Positions 52,528 through 62,220 of a stretch of 64,000 nt of DNA are shown in pieces; positions within the stretch are counted from its first letter, which is position 1, and the number at the start of each line of letters is the position of its first letter. Under the pieces are notes generated by a model. The model searched no databases, was not told the DNA's origin, and was given only the letters and a program-made list of their open reading frames with translations. Position numbers and translations under genes: made by a program. The DNA lies in the NCBI RefSeq assembly GCF_029360765.1, contig NZ_JARKNA010000024.1, positions 1-64,000 of the forward strand. The letters are read 5' to 3'. Source of the stretch: Terrimonas pollutisoli. Lineage in GTDB: Bacteria; Bacteroidota; Bacteroidia; Chitinophagales; Chitinophagaceae.

Positions 52528-53946
52528 ATGCCTGCATTGATCAACGCATCTATTATCACCATCGGTGATGAACTATTGATTGGCCAAACTATTGATACCA
52601 ACAGTGCTTTTATTGCCCAGGAGCTAAACAAGATCGGCATATGGGTGCGTCGCAGAGTGGCAGTAGGTGATGTATGGGATGATATCTGGCAGGCACTGGA
52701 CGAAGAAAGAAGGCAATCACAGATTATCATCATCACAGGCGGTCTTGGGCCTACAGCCGACGATATTACCAAACCGTTGCTGTGTAAATACTTTGGCGGA
52801 AAAATGATTGTAGACGAAAATGTATTGAACCACGTAAAGTATCTGTTTGAAAAAGTCTATCGCCGCCCTGGTCCAATATTGGAAAGAAACCTGAAGCAGG
52901 CGGAAGTCCCTGATGTCTGTACCGTATTACATAACGCAAGGGGATCAGCTCCGGGCATGTGGTTTAGAGCGGCCCCCTCTAACTCCCCCCAAGGGGGAGG
53001 ATTGGCAAGCTCACAAAACCAGTTAAACAAAGATTCTATCAAAAATCAAGCTTCTGCTATCACAAATGATTCTTCGCAAAGCGGGGATGGTGCAATGATG
53101 GCTTCCCCTATCGGGGGAAGTCGGAAGGGGGCCGTTTTTATTTCATTGCCCGGTGTGCCACACGAAATGAAAGGCCTGATCACAAATGAAGTCATTCCCC
53201 GTTTGTTAAAAGAGTTTACAATGCCAGCGGTAGTACATCGCACTGCTTTTACAGCCGGATTGGGTGAATCAATGATCGCTGAACTACTGCTTGATTTCGA
53301 AAGCTCACTTCCTTCGCATATTAAACTCGCCTACCTGCCCAGCTATGGCATGGTCAGGCTAAGGCTCACATCTACCGGCGGCAACAAAGAGGTAGTGGAA
53401 AAAGAGCTAACACCCTATTTTGAAAAAATCCAGGTGCTGGTAAAAGATTATTTAGTTACCAATGAAGATGAAGGGCTCGAAATTGTGATCGGCAAAATCT
53501 TGAAAGCCCAAAATAAAACTCTGGGCACTGCTGAAAGTTGTACCGGTGGATATATAGCCCATCTTATTACGAGTATCGCTGGCTCTTCGGCCTATTATAA
53601 AGGCACCATTGTTAGTTATGCCAACGACGTAAAAGAAAATATGTTGGGCGTTAAGAACGATACTCTAAAACAACATGGCGCCGTAAGTGAAGAAACTGTA
53701 CAGGAAATGGTGAAAGGCGCATTGATAAAATTGAATGTCGATTATGCGTTGGCGACTTCCGGCATTATGGGACCTGATGGCGGCTCTGATGAAAAGCCCG
53801 TGGGAACTGTGTGGATAGCTGCTGGCAACAAAGAAAAAATTCAAACGCTACAACTCAATTTGCGCTTCGACCGGAAACGTAACATAGAACTGACGGCTGC
53901 CAATGCCCTCAATTTTCTTAGAAAATTCATTTTGACTAACGGTTGA
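52528..53946 (+). CDS. cinA: CinA-like protein with an in-frame repeat insertion
   Basis: 472 residues versus about 415 usual. N-terminal COG1058 part (ASIITIGDELLIGQTIDTNS, IIIITGGLGPTADDITKP) and C-terminal NMN amidohydrolase part (GTAESCTGGYIAHLITSIAG, GIMGPDGGSDEKPVGTVW) are intact. The family recycles NMN or ADP-ribose-type by-products and was named for competence induction. Residues about 147-200 (a serine/glycine/asparagine-rich stretch) interrupt the usual PGMWF ... VFISLPGVPHEMKG boundary. They are encoded by a 165-bp element with terminal inverted repeats and two internal hairpins. The insertion keeps frame and has no stop. Confidence 0.9.
   Translation: MPALINASIITIGDELLIGQTIDTNSAFIAQELNKIGIWVRRRVAVGDVWDDIWQALDEERRQSQIIIITGGLGPTADDITKPLLCKYFGGKMIVDENVLNHVKYLFEKVYRRPGPILERNLKQAEVPDVCTVLHNARGSAPGMWFRAAPSNSPQGGGLASSQNQLNKDSIKNQASAITNDSSQSGDGAMMASPIGGSRKGAVFISLPGVPHEMKGLITNEVIPRLLKEFTMPAVVHRTAFTAGLGESMIAELLLDFESSLPSHIKLAYLPSYGMVRLRLTSTGGNKEVVEKELTPYFEKIQVLVKDYLVTNEDEGLEIVIGKILKAQNKTLGTAESCTGGYIAHLITSIAGSSAYYKGTIVSYANDVKENMLGVKNDTLKQHGAVSEETVQEMVKGALIKLNVDYALATSGIMGPDGGSDEKPVGTVWIAAGNKEKIQTLQLNLRFDRKRNIELTAANALNFLRKFILTNG
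52970..53134. repeat. 165-bp REP/MITE-like element within cinA
   Basis: Terminal inverted repeats CGGCCCCCT (52970-52978) and AGGGGGCCG (53126-53134). Internal hairpins CTCCCCCC AAG GGGGGAG-like at 52983-52999 and CTTCCCC TAT CGGGGGAAG at 53103-53120. Length 165 is divisible by three, so the host frame is kept. Confidence 0.75.
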
Positions 53947-53984
53947 TCGCATCATTATGGTCAAATCATTACCTTTGCCCGGTC

Positions 53985-54070
53985 CAAAAATTGCTTGTCT
54001 TACCTGATCGTTGATTTATTGCGGTTGGAGTATGCCCGAAACAAGTTCTGGGTAAACTGTGTGAGGAACG
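53985..54070. repeat. REP-like debris upstream of the E2 gene
   Basis: GCCCGAAACAAGTTCTGGGT (around 54033-54052) resembles the interspersed CCCGAAACAAGTTCGGG-type palindrome. It lies in the 163-bp spacer between cinA and the E2 gene. Confidence 0.45.
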
Positions 54071-54109
54071 ACGAGTTTTGTTTTGGCGCTGATTATCAAA
54101 TAAAAATTT

Positions 54110-55462
54110 ATGGCGATAGTTGACTTAATAATGCCAAAGCTTGGCGAAAGTATTACAGAAGCGACCATTTTAAAATGGCACAAACAACCAGGCGATCCTG
54201 TTAAAATGGACGAGACGGTATTGGATATTGCTACCGATAAAGTCGACAGCGAAGTACCAAGTACAGCTGAAGGGGTGATTGAAAGCCTGTTGTTTAATGT
54301 AAATGATGTGGTGCCGATTGGTGCAGTAATCGCCAAAATTAAAAGCAACACCACCGAGTCAACTACTACTGCAAACATTCCGGTAGCACCTCAATCTGCG
54401 ATTCAACCCATCCAGGAAATAAAACAAGCTGAAACAGCATCACCTGCTCCAATAACAGCAACAACCGTAAAACCACCAACAGCAAACGGCCTCTCCAATC
54501 GTTTTTATTCACCCCTGGTATTAAATATTGCCAACAGCGAAGGGGTGAGCATGGCCGAACTTGAACAAATAAGTGGGACAGGTAATGAAGGCCGTGTGAC
54601 CAAGAAAGATATCTTACAATATGTAAATGACAAGAAACAAGGAAAGGCTGTGAGCTACGAGCCACAAGCTGTGAGCCAACAGCAGGTTGCAATAGTTCAG
54701 GAGGCGACTCCTCAAATCAGAACGCAAAGCTCAGAGCTGACTGCTTACTCAGGCAATGTGGAGATTATTGAAATGGACAGGATGCGGAAATTGATTGCTG
54801 ATCACATGGTGCGAAGCAAACATACCAGTCCGCATGTAACCAGTTTTACTGAAGCCGATGTAACGAATCTTGTGTTGTGGCGTGATCGGGTAAAAAAGGA
54901 ATTTGAAAAAAGAGAAAGCACAAAGATCACTTTCACACCGCTGTTTATTGAAGCCATCGTAAAATGTATCAAAAGGTTTCCGCTTATCAACAGCTCACTG
55001 GACGGAGATAAAATAATTCTGAAAAAAGATATTAATATAGGAATGGCAACTGCCTTGCCTAGCGGCAATTTAATTGTGCCTGTAATAAAAAATGCCGATC
55101 AGTTAAACCTGGTTGGTTTATCCAAACAAGTAAACGGCCTTGCTGATAATGCCCGCAACGGGAGGTTAAAGGCCGATGACACACAGGGAGGAACATTTAC
55201 CTTAACCAACGTGGGAACATTTGGCAGCCTCATGGGAACGCCTATTATTAATCAACCCCAGGTAGCAATATTGGCGGTAGGGGCAATCAAAAAACGACCC
55301 GTTGTTGTAGAAACATCCCAGGGCGATAGCATAGCTATTCGTCACATGATGTATTTGTCGATGAGTTATGACCATCGTATTGTCGATGGCAGCCTCGGAG
55401 CTACATTCCTGACCGCTGTGGCTAAAGAGTTGGAAAATTTTAATCCCGACAGGGAAATATAA
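54110..55462 (+). CDS. 2-oxoacid dehydrogenase E2 (dihydrolipoyl acyltransferase)
   Basis: 450 residues with the three usual parts. The lipoyl domain covers residues 1-78, with the lipoylated lysine in DIATDKVDSEV (about residue 44). An alanine/proline/threonine-rich linker leads to the E1/E3-binding segment (SPLVLNIANSEGVSMAELEQ, about 132-170). The catalytic domain ends with SYDHRIVDGSLGA, carrying the HxxxDG active site. It transfers acyl groups to CoA in pyruvate, 2-oxoglutarate or branched-chain complexes; which one cannot be told. E1 and E3 genes are not adjacent, which favours the branched-chain or a split arrangement. Confidence 0.9.
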   Translation: MAIVDLIMPKLGESITEATILKWHKQPGDPVKMDETVLDIATDKVDSEVPSTAEGVIESLLFNVNDVVPIGAVIAKIKSNTTESTTTANIPVAPQSAIQPIQEIKQAETASPAPITATTVKPPTANGLSNRFYSPLVLNIANSEGVSMAELEQISGTGNEGRVTKKDILQYVNDKKQGKAVSYEPQAVSQQQVAIVQEATPQIRTQSSELTAYSGNVEIIEMDRMRKLIADHMVRSKHTSPHVTSFTEADVTNLVLWRDRVKKEFEKRESTKITFTPLFIEAIVKCIKRFPLINSSLDGDKIILKKDINIGMATALPSGNLIVPVIKNADQLNLVGLSKQVNGLADNARNGRLKADDTQGGTFTLTNVGTFGSLMGTPIINQPQVAILAVGAIKKRPVVVETSQGDSIAIRHMMYLSMSYDHRIVDGSLGATFLTAVAKELENFNPDREI

Positions 55463-55487
55463 AAAGGTTTCCAGTTACCGGTTACCA

Positions 55488-55552
55488 GTTTTTGCATAGT
55501 GCTGAGCTTTTAGTTTTAACAATGCTGCATGATTATACCATGTAGCATTGCT
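55488..55552. repeat. hairpin downstream of the E2 gene
   Basis: CAATGCTGCATG (55520-55531) and CATGTAGCATTG (55539-55550) form a 12-bp stem with one G-T pair and a 7-nt loop; it is preceded by CCAGTTACCGGTTACCAG-like repeat at about 55471-55492. No strong T-run. Confidence 0.6.
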
Positions 55553-55604
55553 ATTAAATGTTCCTCTTTTTTTGTAAATTGGAATAACTAAACCACCAGC
55601 CACT

Positions 55605-56324
55605 ATGAAACAATTATCTGAAACCTGGTTTGCCGAGGGTTATATCGACTTTGAGTTGAAAAAATACACCCTGCTTGCCTACCTGCAGGAAGTAAACAAA
55701 TACTTTGACCAGAATAAACTGTATCCCCAGCTGGCGGATGTTGTTTTTCACTATCACAACCTGGTCGCTTTCCGGGAGAACAAAAAATTTCTGCAGGAAC
55801 ATTTCCCCAAAAAAATGACCGGCATTCAAATGGAAAAACTGCAGCTTTTGTATCAGCAAATGATTGAAGATGACGAACTGATGCAGGAACTGGAGGAGAT
55901 CATCCATTATGCCGCTGACACGTTAAAGATGACCTTGCAAACCGGCGCCGGTATTTATGAATTCGTCGAAGAAAAGATCATTATCAACCCTGTCGGCATT
56001 ATTCCGCTTGATCTGAAAGAAGGATATTTCTTTTTAACAAGTGGCAACACCAAAATTGCACGGACCTATCACTATCGTCTTTCCATTTTTGAAAAACATG
56101 ATGAAAAATACCGGAGTATCAAAACGGTGTTGGTCAATAAATGGCAGCGCAGCATCAGCAGCACTTACGAACAAACAAAAGCAGAATTGATACGGCATTT
56201 TAACCAGTTGCCCAATCCTGCCGTTTACTCCATCGACACTGAATTAAGTTTTCCCGTTGATGAAACTTTATTGCCTATTGCAAAAAGAAGCTTGGTGAAG
56301 TTTATTACTGAGCAGGCGGCATAG
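55605..56324 (+). CDS. conserved hypothetical cytoplasmic protein
   Basis: 239 residues, no signal peptide or membrane segment. The first 110 residues are helical (FELKKYTLLAYLQEVNKYFD, MEKLQLLYQQMIEDDELMQE). The rest is mixed with strands (IIINPVGIIPLDLKEGYFFL) and a FPVDETLLPIAKRSLVKFIT end. I have seen this pattern in other Bacteroidota genomes but know no function. Monocistronic, convergent with the S9 peptidase gene. Confidence 0.75.
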   Translation: MKQLSETWFAEGYIDFELKKYTLLAYLQEVNKYFDQNKLYPQLADVVFHYHNLVAFRENKKFLQEHFPKKMTGIQMEKLQLLYQQMIEDDELMQELEEIIHYAADTLKMTLQTGAGIYEFVEEKIIINPVGIIPLDLKEGYFFLTSGNTKIARTYHYRLSIFEKHDEKYRSIKTVLVNKWQRSISSTYEQTKAELIRHFNQLPNPAVYSIDTELSFPVDETLLPIAKRSLVKFITEQAA

Positions 56325-56432
56325 AAAGGTTTAATGCGTTCAAGAAGTTTAAAAGGTTTGATAAGTTGTTAACTCAACCGCTTTAAACGTATGGAACCAA
56401 TGGAACTTTTTATTAAACCTTTTTGAACTTAT
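56325..56432. repeat. AT-rich inverted repeat at a convergent junction
   Basis: AAAGGTTTAATGCGTTCAAG, AAGTTTAAAAGGTTTGATAAG on the left; CGCTTTAAACG and TTATTAAACCTTTTTGAAC on the right. It fills the gap between the stops at 56324 and 56433 and resembles the element at 12495. Confidence 0.7.
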
Positions 56433-59405
56433 CTATGGAACTATCTCTAATCCCCAGTCCTTTCCTTTTTTAACAGCAGGAACACCTTCAGTGATCCATT
56501 TGGCTGGCTTCTCTCCTTTCAGCAACCAATCGAAAAATTGTTGTTCCCTTATTTGAATGTCTTTCTTGTTTTTCCGTTGAATGAGATTGTGAGCTTCGCC
56601 GTTATAATTCAACATCCATACTTTTTTCCCAAGTCGTCGCATGCCTGTGAAGAGTTCGATTCCCTGGTACCAGGGCACTGCACCATCGGCGTCGTTCGCC
56701 ATAATGACCAGCGGAGTTTTTACTTTAGGCAAATGAAATAAAGGGGAACTTTCAATATACAGCTGCGGCTTTTCCCATAAGGTGGCGCCAATGCGACTCT
56801 GTGTTTTCTCGTATTGAAATTGACGATTCATACCACTTTCCCAGCGAATACCGCCATAGGCACTTGTCATGTTGGCAACAGGTGCACCGGCCCATGCTGC
56901 TTTAAACATATCAGTCATGGTGATGAGTTGAGCCACTTGTATGCCGCCCCAGCTTTGTCCCTGTATGCCGATATTTTTTGCATCTACCCATTTATGTTTT
57001 GCCAAATCCTTTGCCGCACTAACAATATAATCATAGGCGCTTTGAGCGGGATGACCAATCGTGTAGCTGATATTTGGTGCAAAAACCAGGTAACCACGAC
57101 TGACGAAAAATGAAATATTGAGGCGGCTGGGTGTAGGTGAAGGCGGAATATAATTGTTCAATCCATCAGACAGTTTTTCATAGAAATAAAGAATAAGTGG
57201 ATACTTTTTGGAAGGATCAAAATCTTCGGGTCTGTATAAAATACCTTCAGATAATTTGCCTTTAAATGTCTTCCACCTGTAAAGTTCGGCTGTACCCCAG
57301 TTGTAGTCTTTTTGTTGAGGATTGATGGAGGAAAGTTGTTTTTCCAATACGGTGAATTGATTGGATGGATGTTCGCCGGCTTCCCGCTGTTCAACTCCCC
57401 GTCCAACATAAATATCCGGCGACTCTTTATAATTTTCCTTCGTATAAATCAGCAAGCCTGTGTTTTTTGATTTTACAATACCTCCGATATTAAACTTAGC
57501 GTCGAACACATAGGGAAAACTTCTCCGAATATTATTAAGATCGAGGGCTACAAGTGATGAATTCTTTGTTATTTCATTAAACTCCCTAAACAGCAATTTT
57601 TGACTGGCCGTTATTGATTTAGCATCCGGGTCTGTCTGAATAAAACGATTGACAATTTTATTTTTCCGATCAGCAGTAAACAATGTTGTTGTTGTAGTTT
57701 CTCCTAATCCAATTCTCCAAATGTCATACTTGTCGTAAACATAAACTACCGAATCACCTTCTTGCCAGCCCATCACTCCATATGGCGAAGGTTCTACTGG
57801 CGAATCATTTTCTTCGTCATACAACGGCACTTTTATTTTGGCAGTAATATTCCTGGTCCGGTCATCACCATCCCATGCAAAATAATTTTTTGCTTTACTA
57901 TCATACCACATAATATACTTGCCGGTTGGTGAAACATAGTTCGGTGAAATAACGCCCTGCAAATCTTTTCTCACCAGCTTCTTATTTCCTGTCTTTACAT
58001 CAATTGCATAAATGTCTTTTTTCGTATTGCCTGTCCATTGGCTTTCCACTCTTCGGCCGACATCGGTCACCCCTACAAAAGTCTCACCATCGCCCTCGTC
58101 AGTTTGGTAAACAGTTGGAATTTCTTCAGAGGCCAGTTGTTCAATATTTTCTGTTTCAAAATCATAAACTGAAAGAAAACTTTTTTGCAGGTCGCGTTGC
58201 AGCCGGCTTTGTTGAACGGTTTGTAAATAATCATCGTTATAATGCCAGACATCCAGTTTCACCAAATCCATTTCGACCAGCGATGTGTCTTTTGGAGCCT
58301 GTATAGGCGCCACGCCAAAAAATATCCGTCTGCCCGATTTACTGAACTCAGGTGTCGCATTTTCGCTAATGGTCATGCCCAGTTCCATCCCCACGGAATT
58401 TTTGTCCACGAGTATTTTGGCACTATCCATTCCCTGTTGAAAATACCAGAGCTTGTAATACTTTTCAAGATCCTTTGGCTTAGCATCTCTTTCTGCGAGA
58501 TAAGCAACCTGGGATGCATCATCAGAAAAAATGAAATTTTTAAACTCATTCCCGCCACGGCTTAATGTGTCGGAAGTGCCAATGTTTAAATCATACAATA
58601 AAACGATGATCTTGCTAAGGGAATCTTTGGAATCACGGGATTGCTCCAGCAAAAGCTTTTGACCGTTTTTACTGAGGAAATACTCCACTACATTTTTAAA
58701 CGATTTTTCGCTACCTGTTTTCAAATTTCTCAGTCTGAGTTCAGTACCGGCTTCAGGAGAAGTTGGTGTAACCTCATCTCCTTCAGCATCATAAACAGCC
58801 AGCCCATCTGCGGGTAAAATAAAACTATCCTTTCCTTTCGTCTTTCTTCCCGGCATATCGGTTATCACTGCTTTCAAAGAATCAATTATTTTATTGAGAC
58901 TATCCGTTATTTTTTTATTGTCCGTTTTCGGTTTCGCATCGGCAGGTTTTTCCAGGTGATAAGCCAGCCAGCCAAAACTTTTCTCCGGCGTCTTAAAGCC
59001 TTTGATAGCAGCTTTTTTCCAAACACTATCCTTTCCCAGCTCTACTATACCAAGTGAGTCTTTGGGCATTTCCTCCGTTTTCTTCTTTTTTATTTTCGCT
59101 TCCCTTGTTTCTTTGAAAAAAGGTTTGATCCGGAAAATAACATAACGGCTATCTTCCGTTATCACCGCATTATAACCCCGTGCCACTGATTTTTTATACA
59201 CTGCATCCGCCGCCGCAGATTGAATCACCAGTTCATTGTCACCTTCCTGGGGATCGATCGTGTATACTACCCATTTACCGTCATTGCTGATCAGTTTTTG
59301 GCCGATACTTTGCCAGCTATCATAAACTGAATGATCCAGGGGCTTTTTTTGGGCTTCTACAGATTGTATTGCAAAAAATAAAATAAGAAAAAGAATATAC
59401 TTCAT
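56433..59405 (-). CDS. S9 family prolyl-oligopeptidase-type peptidase, exported
   Basis: 990 residues with signal peptide (ILFLILFFAIQSVEAQ). About 700 residues of WD/propeller-like strands precede a C-terminal alpha/beta hydrolase. Triad: serine in GQSWGGIQVA, aspartate in VIMANDADGAVPW, and histidine in YNGEAHNLIQR. It is larger than classical DPP4-like enzymes because the propeller part is extended and lysine-rich near residue 100. It cleaves oligopeptides in the periplasm. A TATCTTTA box lies about 28 nt upstream. Confidence 0.9.
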   Translation of the reverse strand: MKYILFLILFFAIQSVEAQKKPLDHSVYDSWQSIGQKLISNDGKWVVYTIDPQEGDNELVIQSAAADAVYKKSVARGYNAVITEDSRYVIFRIKPFFKETREAKIKKKKTEEMPKDSLGIVELGKDSVWKKAAIKGFKTPEKSFGWLAYHLEKPADAKPKTDNKKITDSLNKIIDSLKAVITDMPGRKTKGKDSFILPADGLAVYDAEGDEVTPTSPEAGTELRLRNLKTGSEKSFKNVVEYFLSKNGQKLLLEQSRDSKDSLSKIIVLLYDLNIGTSDTLSRGGNEFKNFIFSDDASQVAYLAERDAKPKDLEKYYKLWYFQQGMDSAKILVDKNSVGMELGMTISENATPEFSKSGRRIFFGVAPIQAPKDTSLVEMDLVKLDVWHYNDDYLQTVQQSRLQRDLQKSFLSVYDFETENIEQLASEEIPTVYQTDEGDGETFVGVTDVGRRVESQWTGNTKKDIYAIDVKTGNKKLVRKDLQGVISPNYVSPTGKYIMWYDSKAKNYFAWDGDDRTRNITAKIKVPLYDEENDSPVEPSPYGVMGWQEGDSVVYVYDKYDIWRIGLGETTTTTLFTADRKNKIVNRFIQTDPDAKSITASQKLLFREFNEITKNSSLVALDLNNIRRSFPYVFDAKFNIGGIVKSKNTGLLIYTKENYKESPDIYVGRGVEQREAGEHPSNQFTVLEKQLSSINPQQKDYNWGTAELYRWKTFKGKLSEGILYRPEDFDPSKKYPLILYFYEKLSDGLNNYIPPSPTPSRLNISFFVSRGYLVFAPNISYTIGHPAQSAYDYIVSAAKDLAKHKWVDAKNIGIQGQSWGGIQVAQLITMTDMFKAAWAGAPVANMTSAYGGIRWESGMNRQFQYEKTQSRIGATLWEKPQLYIESSPLFHLPKVKTPLVIMANDADGAVPWYQGIELFTGMRRLGKKVWMLNYNGEAHNLIQRKNKKDIQIREQQFFDWLLKGEKPAKWITEGVPAVKKGKDWGLEIVP

Positions 59406-59565
59406 GATGCGGGAAAAAATTAAAGCTTTAAAGATAACTGAGAACCACGATTTTTGGGACTTTAAAAAGATACCAGTCGGAAAATAAAAATTACTAGGGG
59501 CAGTTATTACAACGCCTTTGAAGTTGGTATCGAATAAAATGAATCATTAATACATCCCCGCTGTT

Positions 59566-60459
59566 TTAGGCAGCAACATCTGCCACCAATTTTCTCTCAT
59601 GCCTTACCAGGATGATGATATGAATAATCAGTGCAACAGCAATAATGGCAAACCCGGCATAGAACCATTTGCTCAGCAGCTGATTTTCTTTATAGACAAT
59701 AAAAGCCAGTAATATGCCATATACAGGTTCGAGGTTAAAGGTGAGATTGACCGTAAATGCTGACAACCGTTTCAGAGCATTGGATGAAAATTGAAATGCA
59801 ATCACCGAACAAAGCCATGAGAGAACCAATAACCATAAAAAATCTTCAATGCCCGGGAAAAAACTCACAACCGGAAACTGCTGCAGGTAAAAAGGAAGAA
59901 GTATTGACAAGGTAATAAGGCCACCAGTCTGTTGCCAGGCAAGCATCGTTTCCACATTGACCCGTTGCAGAAACTGTTTGTTATAAATAGGAAATAAAGA
60001 AGCTAGTACAGCGGAAATAACGCCGATTATGATACCCGTTTTATACTGCGCATCAAAATGAAAAATGATATAGATACCGGCAATCGTCATGACGCCCAGC
60101 AACATTTCTGTCCAGTTAACTCGCTTTTTTAAAATCAGGGGTTCAAAAATGGCCGTAAAAAAACCGATAGCAGAAAAACAGACTAAGGCTACTGAAACGT
60201 TGGCGTATTTAATGGAACCATAAAAAGTCACCCAATGCATAGCAGCAATAAACCCAACAGCACCAATTTTTAAAATATCTGTAACTGATAGTTTGGTTAT
60301 GTTTTTACGTATGCCAAACAGCAGCCACATCGTCACCGCTGTAAGCAATAGCCGGTACCATACAATCATTCCTTCATTGAGTGATATAAGGCGTCCCAAT
60401 ATACCCGTAAATCCAGCTAAGAAAACAGCGATGTGCAATTGGAGAAAAGCTTTCTTCAT
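59566..60459 (-). CDS. EamA/DMT family transporter
   Basis: 297 residues with ten predicted helices as two EamA repeats (FLAGFTGILGRLISLNEG ... and FPIYNKQFLQRVNVETMLAW ...). The second half has the usual LEPVYGILLAFIVYKE motif. It exports or imports a small metabolite across the inner membrane; substrate unknown. 70 bp downstream of the glycosyltransferase gene on the same strand. Confidence 0.9.
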   Translation of the reverse strand: MKKAFLQLHIAVFLAGFTGILGRLISLNEGMIVWYRLLLTAVTMWLLFGIRKNITKLSVTDILKIGAVGFIAAMHWVTFYGSIKYANVSVALVCFSAIGFFTAIFEPLILKKRVNWTEMLLGVMTIAGIYIIFHFDAQYKTGIIIGVISAVLASLFPIYNKQFLQRVNVETMLAWQQTGGLITLSILLPFYLQQFPVVSFFPGIEDFLWLLVLSWLCSVIAFQFSSNALKRLSAFTVNLTFNLEPVYGILLAFIVYKENQLLSKWFYAGFAIIAVALIIHIIILVRHERKLVADVAA

Positions 60460-60528
60460 TTCACCGAAACTAAGAAAAGCGGGGAATATCAGTAAGAGTA
60501 AATTGAAACTTTTGAAATTAGCAATACT

Positions 60529-61335
60529 TTATTTGCTTTGAGACACCATCTCATTCTTGTGTAGCGGGGAGGAGGCAGATATAGAGATAGGGTCAGTATT
60601 TTTTACCCTCTTACGATAATTGGTAAACCAGCTATGCCACCGAAGTTTTAATACACCCAGTATTCCTTCTTTTACAATTCCCTTATTCATTTTGGAAACA
60701 CCATACGTTCTATCCTGGAAAATAATCGGAACTTCTTTCAACCTGAAATGAAGCTTCCATGCCGCAAACTTCATTTCTATCTGGAATGCATACCCGGTGA
60801 AACGGATCTCATCGAGATTAATTGTTTCCAATGCCTCTTTGCGGTAGCACATAAAGCCCGCAGTTGGGTCTTTAATGGGCATCCAGGTAATAATCCTTGT
60901 ATAAAGAGAACCTCCTTTAGATAAGGCAATACGATTGGAAGGCCAGTTCACAACACCGCCACCTTTTACATAGCGGGAGCCAATTGCTACGTCAGCCCCT
61001 TTATATTTACAGGCATCATACAACCGAACAAGGTCAGCAGGATTGTGTGAAAAGTCGGCATCCATTTCAAAAATAAAACGATAGTTATTAGCCATTGCCC
61101 ACCTGAATCCATAAATATAGGCAGTGCCTAGTCCTTGTTTACCCCTTCTCTCTACAATGAATAATTGGTTGGGAAATTTGGGTTGCAACTCTTTCACTAT
61201 TTGAGCAGTCCCGTCAGGAGAACCATCATCAATGACCAACACATGAAACCCTTCGCCAAGGTTGAAGATGGCATGAAGAATATTGGTAATATTCTCCCTT
61301 TCATTATAGGTTGGTATGACTACTAATTTTTCCAT
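60529..61335 (-). CDS. GT2 glycosyltransferase, polyprenol-phosphate mannose synthase-like
   Basis: About 268 residues of the DPM1 group: VIPTYNERENITNILHAIF at the start, VLVIDDGSPDGTAQIV, and the metal-binding FEMDADFSHNPADLVRLYD. IKDPTAGFMCYRKEALE and RLKEVPIIFQDRTYGVSKM complete the pattern. It loads mannose or glucose from a nucleotide sugar onto a polyprenol phosphate at the inner membrane, feeding glycan or lipid A modification. ATG 61335 starts the family sequence. No C-terminal membrane helix is seen. Confidence 0.88.
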   Translation of the reverse strand: MEKLVVIPTYNERENITNILHAIFNLGEGFHVLVIDDGSPDGTAQIVKELQPKFPNQLFIVERRGKQGLGTAYIYGFRWAMANNYRFIFEMDADFSHNPADLVRLYDACKYKGADVAIGSRYVKGGGVVNWPSNRIALSKGGSLYTRIITWMPIKDPTAGFMCYRKEALETINLDEIRFTGYAFQIEMKFAAWKLHFRLKEVPIIFQDRTYGVSKMNKGIVKEGILGVLKLRWHSWFTNYRKRVKNTDPISISASSPLHKNEMVSQSK

Positions 61336-61414
61336 TAAAAAAACGGAAGTAACGAATATACGATAATCAAAAAAGATTACTGTGTTAAATTCTACACAGG
61401 GCACCCCTTTTTTA

Positions 61415-62182
61415 TCAGGCTTTTTTCAACATGGTACGGGTATAAATCTCAGTCAATTTTTGCTTGGTGTGTTGCGGAAAGTCTCCCTTCATCATCCAGT
61501 CGTAATACTGTGGCTCGGCCTTTAAAACATCCGAAACAGCCCTACCCTTAAATTTACCAAAATTAAAGACTTCAACCCCGTTTTCCATCACGAATCTGCG
61601 GGCAAAATCTACTATTACATCTTCACCAATAGCCTTTATAATTGAATCAACCGTATTTCCCAGAGCAGGGTATCGCCCGGTCTGCGCTTCCAGTATTTCA
61701 TAGGTAGCTGAAGCATCAGCTTCTGCGCTATGTGCCCCTTCAAGCGTTTTATTACAATAGAATTTATAAGCGGCTCCCAGGGTTCTTTGCTCCATCTGGT
61801 GAAATATTTTTTGCACATCTATCAATCTTCTGCCCTTCATATCAAATTCCACCTGCACCCGCAAAAACTCTTCCATAAGAAGCGGAATATCAAACCGGTT
61901 GCTATTGTAACCTGCAATATCGCAGCCGTCTAAAACTTGTTTCAACTCATGTGCCACCTGTTTAAAAGTTGGTGCATCTTTTACCATATCGTTGGTAATA
62001 CCATGAATATCACTGGATGTTTTGGGAATTGGCATTTCGGGGTTAATCAACTTTCGCTTCACTATGCGACTCCCGTCAGTTAGGATTTTTACGATAGCGA
62101 TCTCAACAATTCTGTCTGTACCCAGGTTAACACCTGTAGTTTCAAGATCGATCGAGGCAAGTGGTTTTGTCAATTTCAACAT
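61415..62182 (-). CDS. DnaQ-like 3'-5' exonuclease
   Basis: 255 residues. DEDDh exonuclease motifs are in place: Exo I LASIDLETTGVN, Exo II IAGYNSNRFDIPLLMEEF, Exo III HSAEADASATYEI with the catalytic histidine. The C-terminal 60 residues (VEVFNFGKFKGRAVSDVLKA) are a conserved add-on. Such stand-alone proteins proofread or trim DNA or RNA ends; they are not the polymerase III epsilon subunit for certain. Ends 80 bp upstream of the glycosyltransferase gene. Confidence 0.88.
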   Translation of the reverse strand: MLKLTKPLASIDLETTGVNLGTDRIVEIAIVKILTDGSRIVKRKLINPEMPIPKTSSDIHGITNDMVKDAPTFKQVAHELKQVLDGCDIAGYNSNRFDIPLLMEEFLRVQVEFDMKGRRLIDVQKIFHQMEQRTLGAAYKFYCNKTLEGAHSAEADASATYEILEAQTGRYPALGNTVDSIIKAIGEDVIVDFARRFVMENGVEVFNFGKFKGRAVSDVLKAEPQYYDWMMKGDFPQHTKQKLTEIYTRTMLKKA

Positions 62183-62220
62183 GAGGTAAGCAATTTCTCT
62201 TATAAATGATAAATGGGTGG

